A DNA stretch of 7,030 nucleotides from Oceanospirillaceae bacterium (GTDB lineage Bacteria > Pseudomonadota > Gammaproteobacteria > Pseudomonadales > Balneatricaceae): contig DNNY01000140.1 of NCBI GenBank assembly GCA_003497765.1, forward strand, positions 1-7,030. The letters are read 5' to 3'. The position numbers and the translations under genes are program-made. The notes below the pieces were generated by a model. That model was given only the letters and a program-made list of their open reading frames with translations. It did no database searches and was not told where the DNA came from. Shown one piece after another: positions 1-5,937 of this stretch (position 1 is its first letter; every line of letters starts with the position of its first letter).

Positions 1-649
1 TTACTTCTTCTGGACGCTCATCGATTAACAGCACAATCAGGTAACAATCTGGGTTGTTGCGGGTAATGGAATGAGCAATATTTTGCAGCATTAAGGTTTT
101 ACCTGCCTTGGGCGGCGATACTACCAACGCCCGCTGGCCTTTACCCATTGGCGATGTCAGGTCAATCACCCGCGCCGTCAAATCTTCACTGGAACCATTA
201 CCTAATTCCATATGCAAACGTTGCTGAGCAAATAAAGGGGTCAGGTTTTCAAACAGAATTTTGTTTTTCGCTTGTTCTGGAGGCCCAAAGTTAATATTGG
301 CTACCTTTAATAGAGCAAAATAACGCTCACCATCTTTCGGGGGACGAATTTTACCGTCAATGCTATCACCTGTGCGCAGATTAAATCGACGAATTTGCGA
401 GGGAGATACATATATATCATCGGGTCCAGCCAAATATGATGAGTCAGCTGAGCGTAAGAAGCCAAAACCATCTTGTAGGATTTCTAGGACACCTTGACCA
501 TAAATATCTTCACCACTTTTGGCGTGGCGTTTAAGGATGCTAAAGATAACGTCTTGTTTGCGGGAGCGAGCAAGGTTATCTAGGCCCATTTCTTTTGCTA
601 TTTCTAACAATTCGGGCATGGATTTCTTTTTTAGTTCGGTAAGATTCAT
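1..649 (-). CDS. rho: Transcription termination factor Rho, N-terminal half (cut by window edge)
   Basis: Rho is a hexameric RNA-dependent ATPase/helicase that loads on C-rich nascent RNA and terminates transcription. The 216 codons seen start with [10 protein letters not shown] and contain the N-terminal helical domain (about 1-47). The cold-shock-type RNA-binding domain (about 48-125) follows, with GFGFLR at 61-66 and the primary-site aromatics F62, F64, Y80 and Y110. The ATPase core begins with Walker A PPKAGKT at 179-185, and the Walker B/catalytic stretch LLIDERPEE (D210, E211, R212) lies at the left edge. Numbering matches E. coli Rho (419 aa) exactly, which fixes the ATG at 647-649. 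Roughly the last 200 residues (R and Q loops, arginine finger) lie outside, so completeness cannot be judged. No clear Shine-Dalgarno precedes the ATG. The gene lies downstream of hemY on the same strand, with no intrinsic terminator between. Identification is essentially certain. Confidence 0.98.
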   Translation of the reverse strand, partial: MNLTELKKKSMPELLEIAKEMGLDNLARSRKQDVIFSILKRHAKSGEDIYGQGVLEILQDGFGFLRSADSSYLAGPDDIYVSPSQIRRFNLRTGDSIDGKIRPPKDGERYFALLKVANINFGPPEQAKNKILFENLTPLFAQQRLHMELGNGSSEDLTARVIDLTSPMGKGQRALVVSPPKAGKTLMLQNIAHSITRNNPDCYLIVLLIDERPEEV

Positions 650-660
650 AATTAATTTGT

Positions 661-687
661 AGCCAGACAGGCAAAGAAGTAGAGAGA
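661..687 (-). promoter_or_regulatory. Pyrimidine-rich tract in the rho leader (possible Rho-binding segment)
   Basis: Read on the minus strand this stretch is almost all C and T (TCTCTCTACTTCTTTGCC, then TGTCTGGCT) and ends about 11 bases before the rho start codon. C-over-G-rich, unstructured RNA with repeated YC dinucleotides is what the primary site of Rho binds, and E. coli rho is known to be attenuated by its own product in its leader. A similar role here is inference; the tract is short and no pause site can be read from sequence. Confidence 0.2.
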
Positions 688-721
688 TTTGATTTTAATA
701 ACTATTGTAATTTGGCTTCGC

Positions 722-737
722 GATGACGGATGTCATC
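722..737 (-). repeat. 6-bp inverted repeat (hairpin) in the rho leader
   Basis: GATGAC and GTCATC flank a four-base loop, making a perfect 6-bp stem in the middle of the untranslated region between hemY and rho. It is not followed by a T-run on the minus strand, so it is not an intrinsic terminator. It could be a leader RNA hairpin or a small operator, and a stem this short can arise by chance. Confidence 0.3.
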
Positions 738-768
738 AGGAGATAAAGAGGTACTAAGCACCATTGGT

Positions 769-867
769 CTAGAGTTTGTCGGATTCATAAGGCAATGTCA
801 ACGTTTGCAACCAGCACTGGGTTATTTTTTTATCATCTTTACCTAATTTTTGGGCTTTTATCCCCAT
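769..867 (-). CDS. Possible 32-codon small ORF directly after hemY
   Basis: An ATG (865-867) lies five bases after the hemY TGA and opens a 32-residue frame ending in TAG at 769-771. The product starts MGIKAQKLGKDD, is lysine-rich at its N-terminus, has one Cys and one Trp, and resembles nothing I know. The stop-to-start spacing equals that of the hemC/hemD junction, which would suit translational coupling. Against it, no Shine-Dalgarno is evident, the frame overlaps the candidate rho -35 box, and a frame this short occurs easily by chance. It is probably not a gene, and is listed because nothing else explains the stretch. Confidence 0.15.
   Translation of the reverse strand: MGIKAQKLGKDDKKITQCWLQTLTLPYESDKL
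773..801 (-). promoter_or_regulatory. Candidate rho promoter with a perfect -35 box and weak -10
   Basis: A consensus TTGACA reads on the minus strand at 796-801. Seventeen bases downstream the hexamer is CAAACT (773-778), which matches only 3 of 6 positions of TATAAT. If used, transcription would start near 767 and give a rho leader of roughly 120 bases carrying the hairpin and the pyrimidine tract. A TACAAT hexamer at 704-709 is a better -10 but has no -35 at the right distance. Read-through from the hem operon is an alternative way to express rho. Confidence 0.25.
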
Positions 868-872
868 GAGCG

Positions 873-2063
873 TCAGAACACGCTTGCTAAACGATAATGT
901 TCTAGAGCTACATCGACTCGACCTAAGTGCTGTTCGAGTCGAGCTAATTCGGCATGAGCTTCTTTGCTGGCCTGTATATTGATACTAGCCGTTAAATAAT
1001 CCCGGGCTTTACCCCACAATTCCAAACGACGACATAAACGCCCCAAAGTTAATTGCAGCGCAGCACTATTTTTAGCCTGTTGTTGCCAACTCTCAGCATG
1101 CTTTAATGCTGCCTCAACATTGGCCATGGGTAGATGCGCATAGGCTAATACCAAATCATCATTCCATTGCTGCTTCAGGCTGCTTTCAATAAATTCAGCC
1201 GTGCGGGTAGCAGGATTTCCCTCTGCTTGACCCATGGCCTGCACTAACGCCAAACGGCAATGGCTAGATTCTTGTACAGATGCTGGCGCTTTTTGCCATA
1301 ATTGCAGCAGTTGCTCCAAACCTTGTTGATCCGCTGTAATTTGTGCAAAAGCCAGTTGATAGGCTTTTTGCTGTTGTTGGGCCAGCATGCCTTTAGACAT
1401 TTGCTTGGCAGAACCAATAACTTTCAGCAAGGCAATAACATCCGTCCAACGTTGCAAACCCTGTAACAGCTCAAGTAGCAATTCATTGGCCTGAGCATGA
1501 CGTTTGTCCTTGGTCGTAATTTTTTGCAATGGTGTTAATGCGGCTTCGGCATCCCCTTGCTGAATAAAAATGCGGGCTTGGGCTAGACCTACCAAGGCAA
1601 AGGCTTCAGGCATAGAGGTTAAGAGACGTTGCAAACGTGCCTGTGCTTGGGCAAATTTTCCTAAACGCGCCTCCGCCTCAGCTAAAGCGGGTATCACTAC
1701 GAGCGGCTGAGTAGTATTTGCCACTAAACCACCCAACTTTTCTTCTGCCCGCTCATACTGCCCGTTAGCAAGGGCTAACAAACCATGGCGGGTTTGTCGT
1801 TGCATACGACGCAGCTTGCCTTCCGCCGACCAGCGCAAAAGGAATTGCCAAGGTGCGCGCACGGAAAACACCAGTCGCAAAAGGGTATAGAGGCTGACAA
1901 AGGTGATCAGCATAAGCACTAAGCCAACCCAGAGGCTCATTTCGACCGTCGTCTGCCGCCAAGCCAAGAGTATATAACCAGCATCCATCTGGATCATGGC
2001 GCCCAACCAGGCACCGGCAATTACCAGTAATAGAAATAACAGCACCCACCCAGGAATACGCAT
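873..2063 (-). CDS. hemY: HemY, membrane-anchored TPR protein of the heme operon
   Basis: This 396-aa protein is close to the usual length of HemY (E. coli 398). Two membrane helices lie at about 5-24 and 42-65. Between them is the family signature DAGYILLAWRQTTVEMS (27-43). After a basic stretch (KLRRMQRQTRHG, 83-94) the rest is alpha-helical with TPR-like units, clearest at about 96-180 and 330-395, where LELWGKARDYL and LGRVDVALEHY are seen. The protein is probably anchored in the inner membrane. HemY is genetically linked to late tetrapyrrole synthesis, but no enzymatic activity is established. It is not the protoporphyrinogen oxidase also called HemY in Bacillus. The ATG is preceded by GGGAGAA about 9 bases upstream, partly inside the end of hemX, whose stop is 4 bases away, so the two are probably translationally coupled. 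It is the last clear gene of the operon. Confidence 0.95.
   Translation of the reverse strand: MRIPGWVLLFLLLVIAGAWLGAMIQMDAGYILLAWRQTTVEMSLWVGLVLMLITFVSLYTLLRLVFSVRAPWQFLLRWSAEGKLRRMQRQTRHGLLALANGQYERAEEKLGGLVANTTQPLVVIPALAEAEARLGKFAQAQARLQRLLTSMPEAFALVGLAQARIFIQQGDAEAALTPLQKITTKDKRHAQANELLLELLQGLQRWTDVIALLKVIGSAKQMSKGMLAQQQQKAYQLAFAQITADQQGLEQLLQLWQKAPASVQESSHCRLALVQAMGQAEGNPATRTAEFIESSLKQQWNDDLVLAYAHLPMANVEAALKHAESWQQQAKNSAALQLTLGRLCRRLELWGKARDYLTASINIQASKEAHAELARLEQHLGRVDVALEHYRLASVF
913..942 (-). repeat. Perfect 9-bp inverted repeat near the 3' end of hemY
   Basis: TCGACTCGA (913-921) and TCGAGTCGA (934-942) are exact reverse complements around a 12-base loop, inside the codons for the last TPR of HemY and about 40 bases before its stop. 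AGC (906-908) and GCT (943-945) could extend the stem across a four-base bulge. No T-run follows on the minus strand, so it is not a classical terminator. It may affect mRNA 3' stability. It may equally be a by-product of the Arg-Leu and Arg-Val codons, since one such repeat is plausible by chance in 7 kb. Confidence 0.35.
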
Positions 2064-2067
2064 CTAA

Positions 2068-3219
2068 CTATTCTCCCTGCTGGTCATAAATGGCTGCTTG
2101 TAAATCCTGTAAGGCATATAAGGAGCTGCTAATATCAGGCATTGCGGTTAATAGTTGTATTTGGCTGAGCTGGGTAATTTGTGCCTGCATAGCCTGCACC
2201 ACAGGATCTGAATGCCGATAATAATCATGTAATAAGCTAGCCACTTGGGCCAATGATGACTGATAAATATCTTGCTGACCACGTAATAAGGCGGCTTGGG
2301 CCTGGGTTAAGCCCAATTGAAGGCGCATGGCTAATAGGACTTCCATATCAGGGCTTAACAACCACTGATCAGCAGTGGTTCGCTCCTGAATACGCACCAA
2401 TGATTGTAATTCCTGCCAAGTACCCTCTGCCAAATCACCAGCAACTTGCCACGCTTTTTGATCCCAAGTTAAGGTCTCTACGGGGGTTTCTTCATTGGTA
2501 GCATCTGCAGCACCATTCTCCTCTGCTGCCTTAAGAGGTATAACCGCAATATAGTTTAAGCCTAAAGACTGCTCTAAAAGTCCAGCTAGGCGTGCATAAA
2601 CGCCTTCGACATCCACCACTGATACACTCGATAAAGCACCAATATCCGTGGCAATAGCCTGCCGAACTAGGTAACCGCCTACTTGTTCACTACTGCGCAT
2701 AATTTCATCAGCTGCTTGCAATAACGTAATTACTGCCGCTGGATTTTGTTCCATAGCCAAGCGTTGATTGGCTAAGCGCAATAAATACTCTGCTTCTGCT
2801 AATTCCCATTTGGGTAACTTCTGCTGACTTTGGTTTTGCGTTTGGGCCATTTGTTGCAAGGCTTCCTGCAGGGCCAGGTCCATATTTTGTTGTTGCTTTG
2901 CTAATATCTGTTTTTGTTGCTGCCAACTGGACTTTAGACTAACCACCTCAGCACCAGCGCGAGAAACATCACCAGCAAGTGACTCTTGCACAGATGCTTG
3001 TTGTTGACTCGCCTGCTGTAGATTCGTTAGCTGCTGATTGGTAAGCCAAATCTGATAACTAGTGTAAGCCCCTAATAACAGTGCCAATAAAGCCATAATA
3101 CCCGCCATACGACCACCTTTGGCAGATTTCTGAGCCACTTTGGATGCGGCAGGTTTGTTGGCTTTTGCCTGTCCACTAGTGACTTTGGGAGTGGTCTGGG
3201 TATCCTGTTTATCCGTCAT
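2068..3219 (-). CDS. hemX: HemX, inner-membrane coiled-coil protein of the heme operon
   Basis: The 383-aa product has a cytoplasmic-looking N-tail rich in Lys, Thr, Gln and Ala (1-37). A single membrane helix follows at about 38-57 (MAGIMALLALLLGAY), then a long Gln-rich coiled coil (about 60-133, roughly 23 Gln in 73 residues). The conserved HemX core begins at WELAEAEYLLRLANQRL (138-154). The size fits the family (about 370-400 aa). Homologues are often labelled uroporphyrinogen-III C-methyltransferase, but no SAM-binding or CobA/SUMT motif is visible, so that label should not be used. Its position directly after hemD suggests an accessory or scaffolding role in tetrapyrrole synthesis, which is inference. 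The start ATG has AGGA about 10 bases upstream. The gap to hemD is 52 bases, the longest in the operon; the gap to hemY is 4. Confidence 0.95.
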   Translation of the reverse strand: MTDKQDTQTTPKVTSGQAKANKPAASKVAQKSAKGGRMAGIMALLALLLGAYTSYQIWLTNQQLTNLQQASQQQASVQESLAGDVSRAGAEVVSLKSSWQQQKQILAKQQQNMDLALQEALQQMAQTQNQSQQKLPKWELAEAEYLLRLANQRLAMEQNPAAVITLLQAADEIMRSSEQVGGYLVRQAIATDIGALSSVSVVDVEGVYARLAGLLEQSLGLNYIAVIPLKAAEENGAADATNEETPVETLTWDQKAWQVAGDLAEGTWQELQSLVRIQERTTADQWLLSPDMEVLLAMRLQLGLTQAQAALLRGQQDIYQSSLAQVASLLHDYYRHSDPVVQAMQAQITQLSQIQLLTAMPDISSSLYALQDLQAAIYDQQGE

Positions 3220-3271
3220 ACTTGCGAGATCCTGTTATTACGAGTTGGCTGATCTGATTATGGGTTCAGGT

Positions 3272-4042
3272 TTATATATTCTGGTTAAGGTGATTGAGAG
3301 TATCACATATTGCTCGGTCACTGGCACCTGCACTTACTAGACATTGACCATAACCCAATTTTTGCGCCATCTCCAGCACCCGTTCACTGGGTAAAACAAG
3401 ATGGATACGCTTATCAAAAGCAGCAATATCTTGTCGAAAACTTGCATCAAAGTTCACCAAGGTTTCACCACTCTGTAACACCACTACCTGAGGCTTAAAA
3501 GCCTGTAGCTTTATTTTGTCCTCGGCTGATACCTGGGGAGCTTGGCGTTGATAACATTGTGCGTAATCAACCACAGCACCTTTATCACGCAAAGCCGTAG
3601 CGAGGGTTTCGCGGCCACCCACGCCGCGCACGATCAAAACTTTGTCATGGGCTTCTATATCAGGCAGCAGACTTTGCAATAAAGCTTCACTGGTATCACC
3701 ATAAGCAGAGCTTTCAACACAAGGTAATTGCGCCGCTTCTAACAAAGCACAGGTTGTGCTTCCCATACCCCACCAGGTTTGTCTAACTGGCCACTGGGGC
3801 CAATAGTTCTCTACCAAGGGCAGAAAATTTGCGGCGGCATTGGTACTGACCATAATAACATGGGCATAAGCGTCTAAATTGAGCGCCAAGGATTGATTAA
3901 CTTTACCTTGGGGTGATGTACTTGGCACTGGCACTATCTCAAGGCAAGGCATAGCCAAGACTTGATGTCCTGCAGCAGCAATAGCTGCCATGGTGGAAGA
4001 AGCTTGCGCTTGTGGCCTAGTGACTAATACCCTTAAGCTCAT
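3272..4042 (-). CDS. hemD: Uroporphyrinogen-III synthase HemD
   Basis: HemD cyclises hydroxymethylbilane to uroporphyrinogen III while inverting ring D; it is cytosolic. The 256-aa length is typical (about 246-260). The family is poorly conserved, but the hallmarks are present: N-terminal VLVTRP (5-10), the VSTNAA loop (65-70), LIVRGVGGRETL (136-147) and the YQR motif with the conserved Tyr at 164. The C-terminal SERVLEMAQKLGY and SAGASDRAICDTL segments (219-249) complete the second lobe of the two-domain fold. The ATG follows the hemC TAA by five bases with no strong Shine-Dalgarno of its own, so translation is probably coupled to hemC. Together with hemC it converts porphobilinogen to the first closed macrocycle. 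Nothing suggests truncation. Confidence 0.96.
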   Translation of the reverse strand: MSLRVLVTRPQAQASSTMAAIAAAGHQVLAMPCLEIVPVPSTSPQGKVNQSLALNLDAYAHVIMVSTNAAANFLPLVENYWPQWPVRQTWWGMGSTTCALLEAAQLPCVESSAYGDTSEALLQSLLPDIEAHDKVLIVRGVGGRETLATALRDKGAVVDYAQCYQRQAPQVSAEDKIKLQAFKPQVVVLQSGETLVNFDASFRQDIAAFDKRIHLVLPSERVLEMAQKLGYGQCLVSAGASDRAICDTLNHLNQNI

Positions 4043-4047
4043 CGATG

Positions 4048-4974
4048 TTAACCAGCTGCGTAGACTTTAGCCAAAATAGCGCCTGCACCCTGATCGAGTA
4101 GCATTTCCGCCACCTGTACGCCCAGCTGTTCAGCCTTTGCCCGTGGCCCAGTCGCCTCGGCACGCAACACGGTTTTGCCACTGGGGTCGCCTACCAAGCC
4201 ACGTAAATACAAGTTATCGTCATGCAGTTCCGCATAACAAGCAATAGGTACCTGACATCCCCCTTCAAGACGCCGGTTTAAGGCTCGCTCAGCCAGCACT
4301 CTGTCAGCTGTATCTTTATGATGCAGGGGTGCCAACAAAGCGCGAGTACGGGCGTCGTTGGTACGACACTCAACCCCAACAGCACCTTGGCCACCAGCAG
4401 GCAAACTTAGCTCTATTGGTAACCGACTGCGGATACGCTCAGCAAAATTTAACCGCAGTAAACCAGCACTGGCCAAAATAATGGCGTCATAGTCACCATT
4501 GTCGAGTTTGGCTAAGCGGGTATTCACATTGCCGCGTAAATCTAACAGCGTCAAATCAGGCCGGGCGGCTTTGATCTGTAATTGTCTGCGTAAACTAGAG
4601 GTACCTACCTTGGCACCCTCGGGCAGGTCATCAAGACTGGCATATTGATTGGAGACAAAGGCATCTGTGGGATCTTCGCGATCACAGATTATTGCCAAGC
4701 CAAGACCATCGGGAAATTCCATAGGCACATCTTTCATTGAATGCACCGCAATATCTGCACGGTTATCCAACATGGCCTGCTCTAATTCTTTTACAAATAA
4801 ACCCTTACCACCGACTTTAGCTAAAGGCACATCAAGAATAATATCGCCTTTGGTTTTCATCCCCAACAGTTCCACTTGCAAACCGGGGTGATGACGCTCT
4901 AGTTCAGCTTTAATAAACTCGGCCTGCCATAAAGCCAATTGGCTTTCACGGGTTGCTATACGCAAAGTGGTCAT
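4048..4974 (-). CDS. hemC: Porphobilinogen deaminase (hydroxymethylbilane synthase) HemC
   Basis: HemC condenses four porphobilinogen molecules into linear hydroxymethylbilane using a covalently bound dipyrromethane cofactor; it is cytosolic. The 308-aa product matches the family (E. coli 313) in all three domains. It opens with [14 protein letters not shown] (4-17). The catalytic Asp is D82 in AVHSMKDVP (E. coli D84). The substrate-binding arginines lie in GTSSLRRQ (124-131), with LRGNVNTRL at 146-154 and [12 protein letters not shown] at 191-202. The cofactor cysteine is C240 in [13 protein letters not shown] (E. coli C242). All key residues are present. The start is fixed by alignment and by an AGGA Shine-Dalgarno 5-6 bases upstream. 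It is the first gene of the hemCDXY operon and diverges from trmB across a 171-base control region. Confidence 0.99.
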   Translation of the reverse strand: MTTLRIATRESQLALWQAEFIKAELERHHPGLQVELLGMKTKGDIILDVPLAKVGGKGLFVKELEQAMLDNRADIAVHSMKDVPMEFPDGLGLAIICDREDPTDAFVSNQYASLDDLPEGAKVGTSSLRRQLQIKAARPDLTLLDLRGNVNTRLAKLDNGDYDAIILASAGLLRLNFAERIRSRLPIELSLPAGGQGAVGVECRTNDARTRALLAPLHHKDTADRVLAERALNRRLEGGCQVPIACYAELHDDNLYLRGLVGDPSGKTVLRAEATGPRAKAEQLGVQVAEMLLDQGAGAILAKVYAAG

Positions 4975-5040
4975 ATAATTCCTGTTAATCTAAATACCGC
5001 TATCTGGAGACAGTTTACCAAATTCATCTCACAATGACCC

Positions 5041-5095
5041 CTGTTAGCGACTATTTTGTTGCCTTCAATATAAGGTAAAATAGGCCCCCTAACAG
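5041..5095. repeat. 55-bp nested inverted repeat between hemC and trmB
   Basis: Three pairs of complementary blocks are stacked around one centre. CTGTTAG (5041-5047) pairs with CTAACAG (5089-5095), CTATTTT (5051-5057) with AAAATAG (5077-5083), and CCTT (5062-5065) with AAGG (5072-5075), leaving the loop CAATAT. Unpaired bases between blocks are CGA against GCCCC and GTTG against T. That is 18 potential base pairs, all perfect within their blocks. No T-run follows on either strand, so it is not an intrinsic terminator. It covers the best -10 hexamers for both flanking genes and could be a leader RNA fold, an operator, or a remnant of a small repeat element. Function unknown. Confidence 0.7.
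5054..5081 (+). promoter_or_regulatory. Candidate trmB promoter
   Basis: The hexamer TAAAAT (5076-5081) matches 5 of 6 bases of the sigma-70 -10 consensus. The corresponding -35 region is poor (TTTTGT at 5054-5059, spacer 16). A second possible -10, TATAAG, lies at 5069-5074. Use of the first would start transcription near 5088 and leave a leader of about 58 bases before the trmB ATG. Confidence 0.3.
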
Positions 5096-5104
5096 CACTG
5101 GCAA
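5077..5104 (-). promoter_or_regulatory. Candidate promoter of the hemCDXY operon
   Basis: On the minus strand TTGCCA (5099-5104, 5 of 6 matches to TTGACA) is followed after 16 bases by TATTTT (5077-5082, 4 of 6 matches to TATAAT). The predicted start near 5070 would give hemC a leader of about 95 bases containing half of the nested inverted repeat. The -10 lies on the same base pairs as the best trmB -10, so the two promoters could exclude one another. A closer alternative for hemC is TTGGTA with TATTTA, but its 19-base spacer is long. Confidence 0.35.
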
Positions 5105-5127
5105 ATTTTGGCCTTTAGCACACCAAT

Positions 5128-5140
5128 TATGGTAACCATA
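5128..5140 (+). repeat. 13-bp palindrome just upstream of the trmB start codon
   Basis: TATGGT and ACCATA are exact complements around a central A, ending five bases before the trmB ATG, where a Shine-Dalgarno would normally sit. No purine-rich ribosome-binding sequence is visible in the trmB leader. The site could be a small operator. As RNA the one-base loop is too tight, so only a shorter stem with a larger loop could form. Confidence 0.4.
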
Positions 5141-5145
5141 TTTAT

Positions 5146-5862
5146 ATGCATGATCCGCAAGACGACACTTTATTCCCGCGCCGCATTCGCAGCTTTGTTA
5201 AACGTGCTGGCCGTATGACACCGAGTCAGCAGCAAGCCCTAGACAACTTGTGGCCAACCTATGGTCTGGAATTAAGTGCTGGCAAATTAGATTTTGCTTA
5301 CCTTTTTGGTAACGACAATCCAGTAATTATGGAAATTGGTTTTGGTATGGGCGATTCCCTTATTACCATGGCACAAACTATGCCAGAAAATAATTATCTA
5401 GGCATTGAAGTCCACCAACCGGGTGTGGGGCGTTTATTAAACAACGCTCACTTAGGTGAACTCACTAATCTAAAAGTCTTTGCCGATGATGCTATCGAGG
5501 TGATGGCCCAATGTATCCCTGACCATAGCCTTGCTGGGGTACAGTTGTTCTTCCCTGACCCATGGCATAAAAAGAAGCACAATAAGCGCCGTATTGTGCA
5601 AGCCAAATTTGCCCAAGATATTCGCCAAAAATTGGTTGCTGGGGGCATCTTTCATATGGCTACAGATTGGCAGCCCTATGCAGAACATATGTTGGAAGTG
5701 ATGGAGGCAGCACCGGGATATCGTAATCAAGCAGGTCCTGGCGAATATTCTCCACAACCTCACTTCCGCCCAGTGACGAAATTCCAAAAACGCGGCGAAG
5801 GTAAAGGCCATGGAGTATGGGATTTAATCTATCAAACCATAGACGCAAGCACCCAAAAATAA
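5146..5862 (+). CDS. trmB: tRNA (guanine-N7-)-methyltransferase TrmB
   Basis: TrmB uses S-adenosylmethionine to methylate N7 of G46 in the variable loop of many tRNAs; it is a soluble cytosolic enzyme. The 238-aa length is nearly identical to E. coli TrmB (239). After RRIRSFVKRAGR (12-23) come the SAM-binding motif EIGFGMG (63-69) and GIEVHQPGVG (86-95). The family signature FFPDPWHKKKHNKRR (135-149) carries the catalytic Asp (D138), followed by FHMATDW (169-175). The C-terminal tRNA-recognition stretch RPVTKFQKRGEGKGHGVWDL (208-227) is also intact. The ATG is the only sensible start because homology begins a few residues later. No good Shine-Dalgarno precedes it. It is the only plus-strand gene here, transcribed away from hemC and towards hemE, and has no functional link to heme synthesis that I can see. 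Confidence 0.98.
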   Translation: MHDPQDDTLFPRRIRSFVKRAGRMTPSQQQALDNLWPTYGLELSAGKLDFAYLFGNDNPVIMEIGFGMGDSLITMAQTMPENNYLGIEVHQPGVGRLLNNAHLGELTNLKVFADDAIEVMAQCIPDHSLAGVQLFFPDPWHKKKHNKRRIVQAKFAQDIRQKLVAGGIFHMATDWQPYAEHMLEVMEAAPGYRNQAGPGEYSPQPHFRPVTKFQKRGEGKGHGVWDLIYQTIDASTQK

Positions 5863-5892
5863 AGCCTTGCTTAACTTTTTACGAGCCACGAA

Positions 5893-5916
5893 AAAGCGGA
5901 ACTATAGCTTCGCTTT
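5893..5916. terminator. Convergent hairpin terminator between trmB and hemE
   Basis: AAAGCG (5893-5898) and CGCTTT (5911-5916) form a 6-bp stem over a 12-base loop, in the 75-base gap where trmB and hemE converge. Read on the minus strand, the stem runs into five T residues (CGCTTTTTCG), as expected of an intrinsic terminator for hemE. On the plus strand a G-U and an A-U pair lengthen the stem, but the tail is TTTGGTTT, so termination of trmB would be weaker. The stem is short, so strength is uncertain. Confidence 0.55.
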
Positions 5917-5937
5917 GGTTTACCTATAAGTTATTAA

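Noticed and set aside
809..831. Hairpin (AACCAG / CTGGGTT) followed by seven T residues on the plus strand
   Set aside because: It looks like an intrinsic terminator, but only for plus-strand transcripts, and no plus-strand gene enters this region. The stem also has a bulge and a tight loop.
1765..2049. Minus-strand 94-codon ORF in a second frame within hemY
   Set aside because: It overlaps the conserved HemY N-terminal domain on the same strand and shows no family signature.
2253..2501. Plus-strand ORF of 82 codons opposite hemX
   Set aside because: It lies entirely antisense to a well-supported gene, has no ribosome-binding site and no recognisable domain.
4649..4891. Plus-strand 80-codon ORF opposite hemC
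   Set aside because: Antisense to the most conserved part of HemC; an open frame by chance.
5470..5811. Minus-strand ORF of 113 codons opposite trmB
   Set aside because: It mirrors the conserved TrmB frame; its composition (Cys/Leu/His runs) is typical of an antisense shadow.
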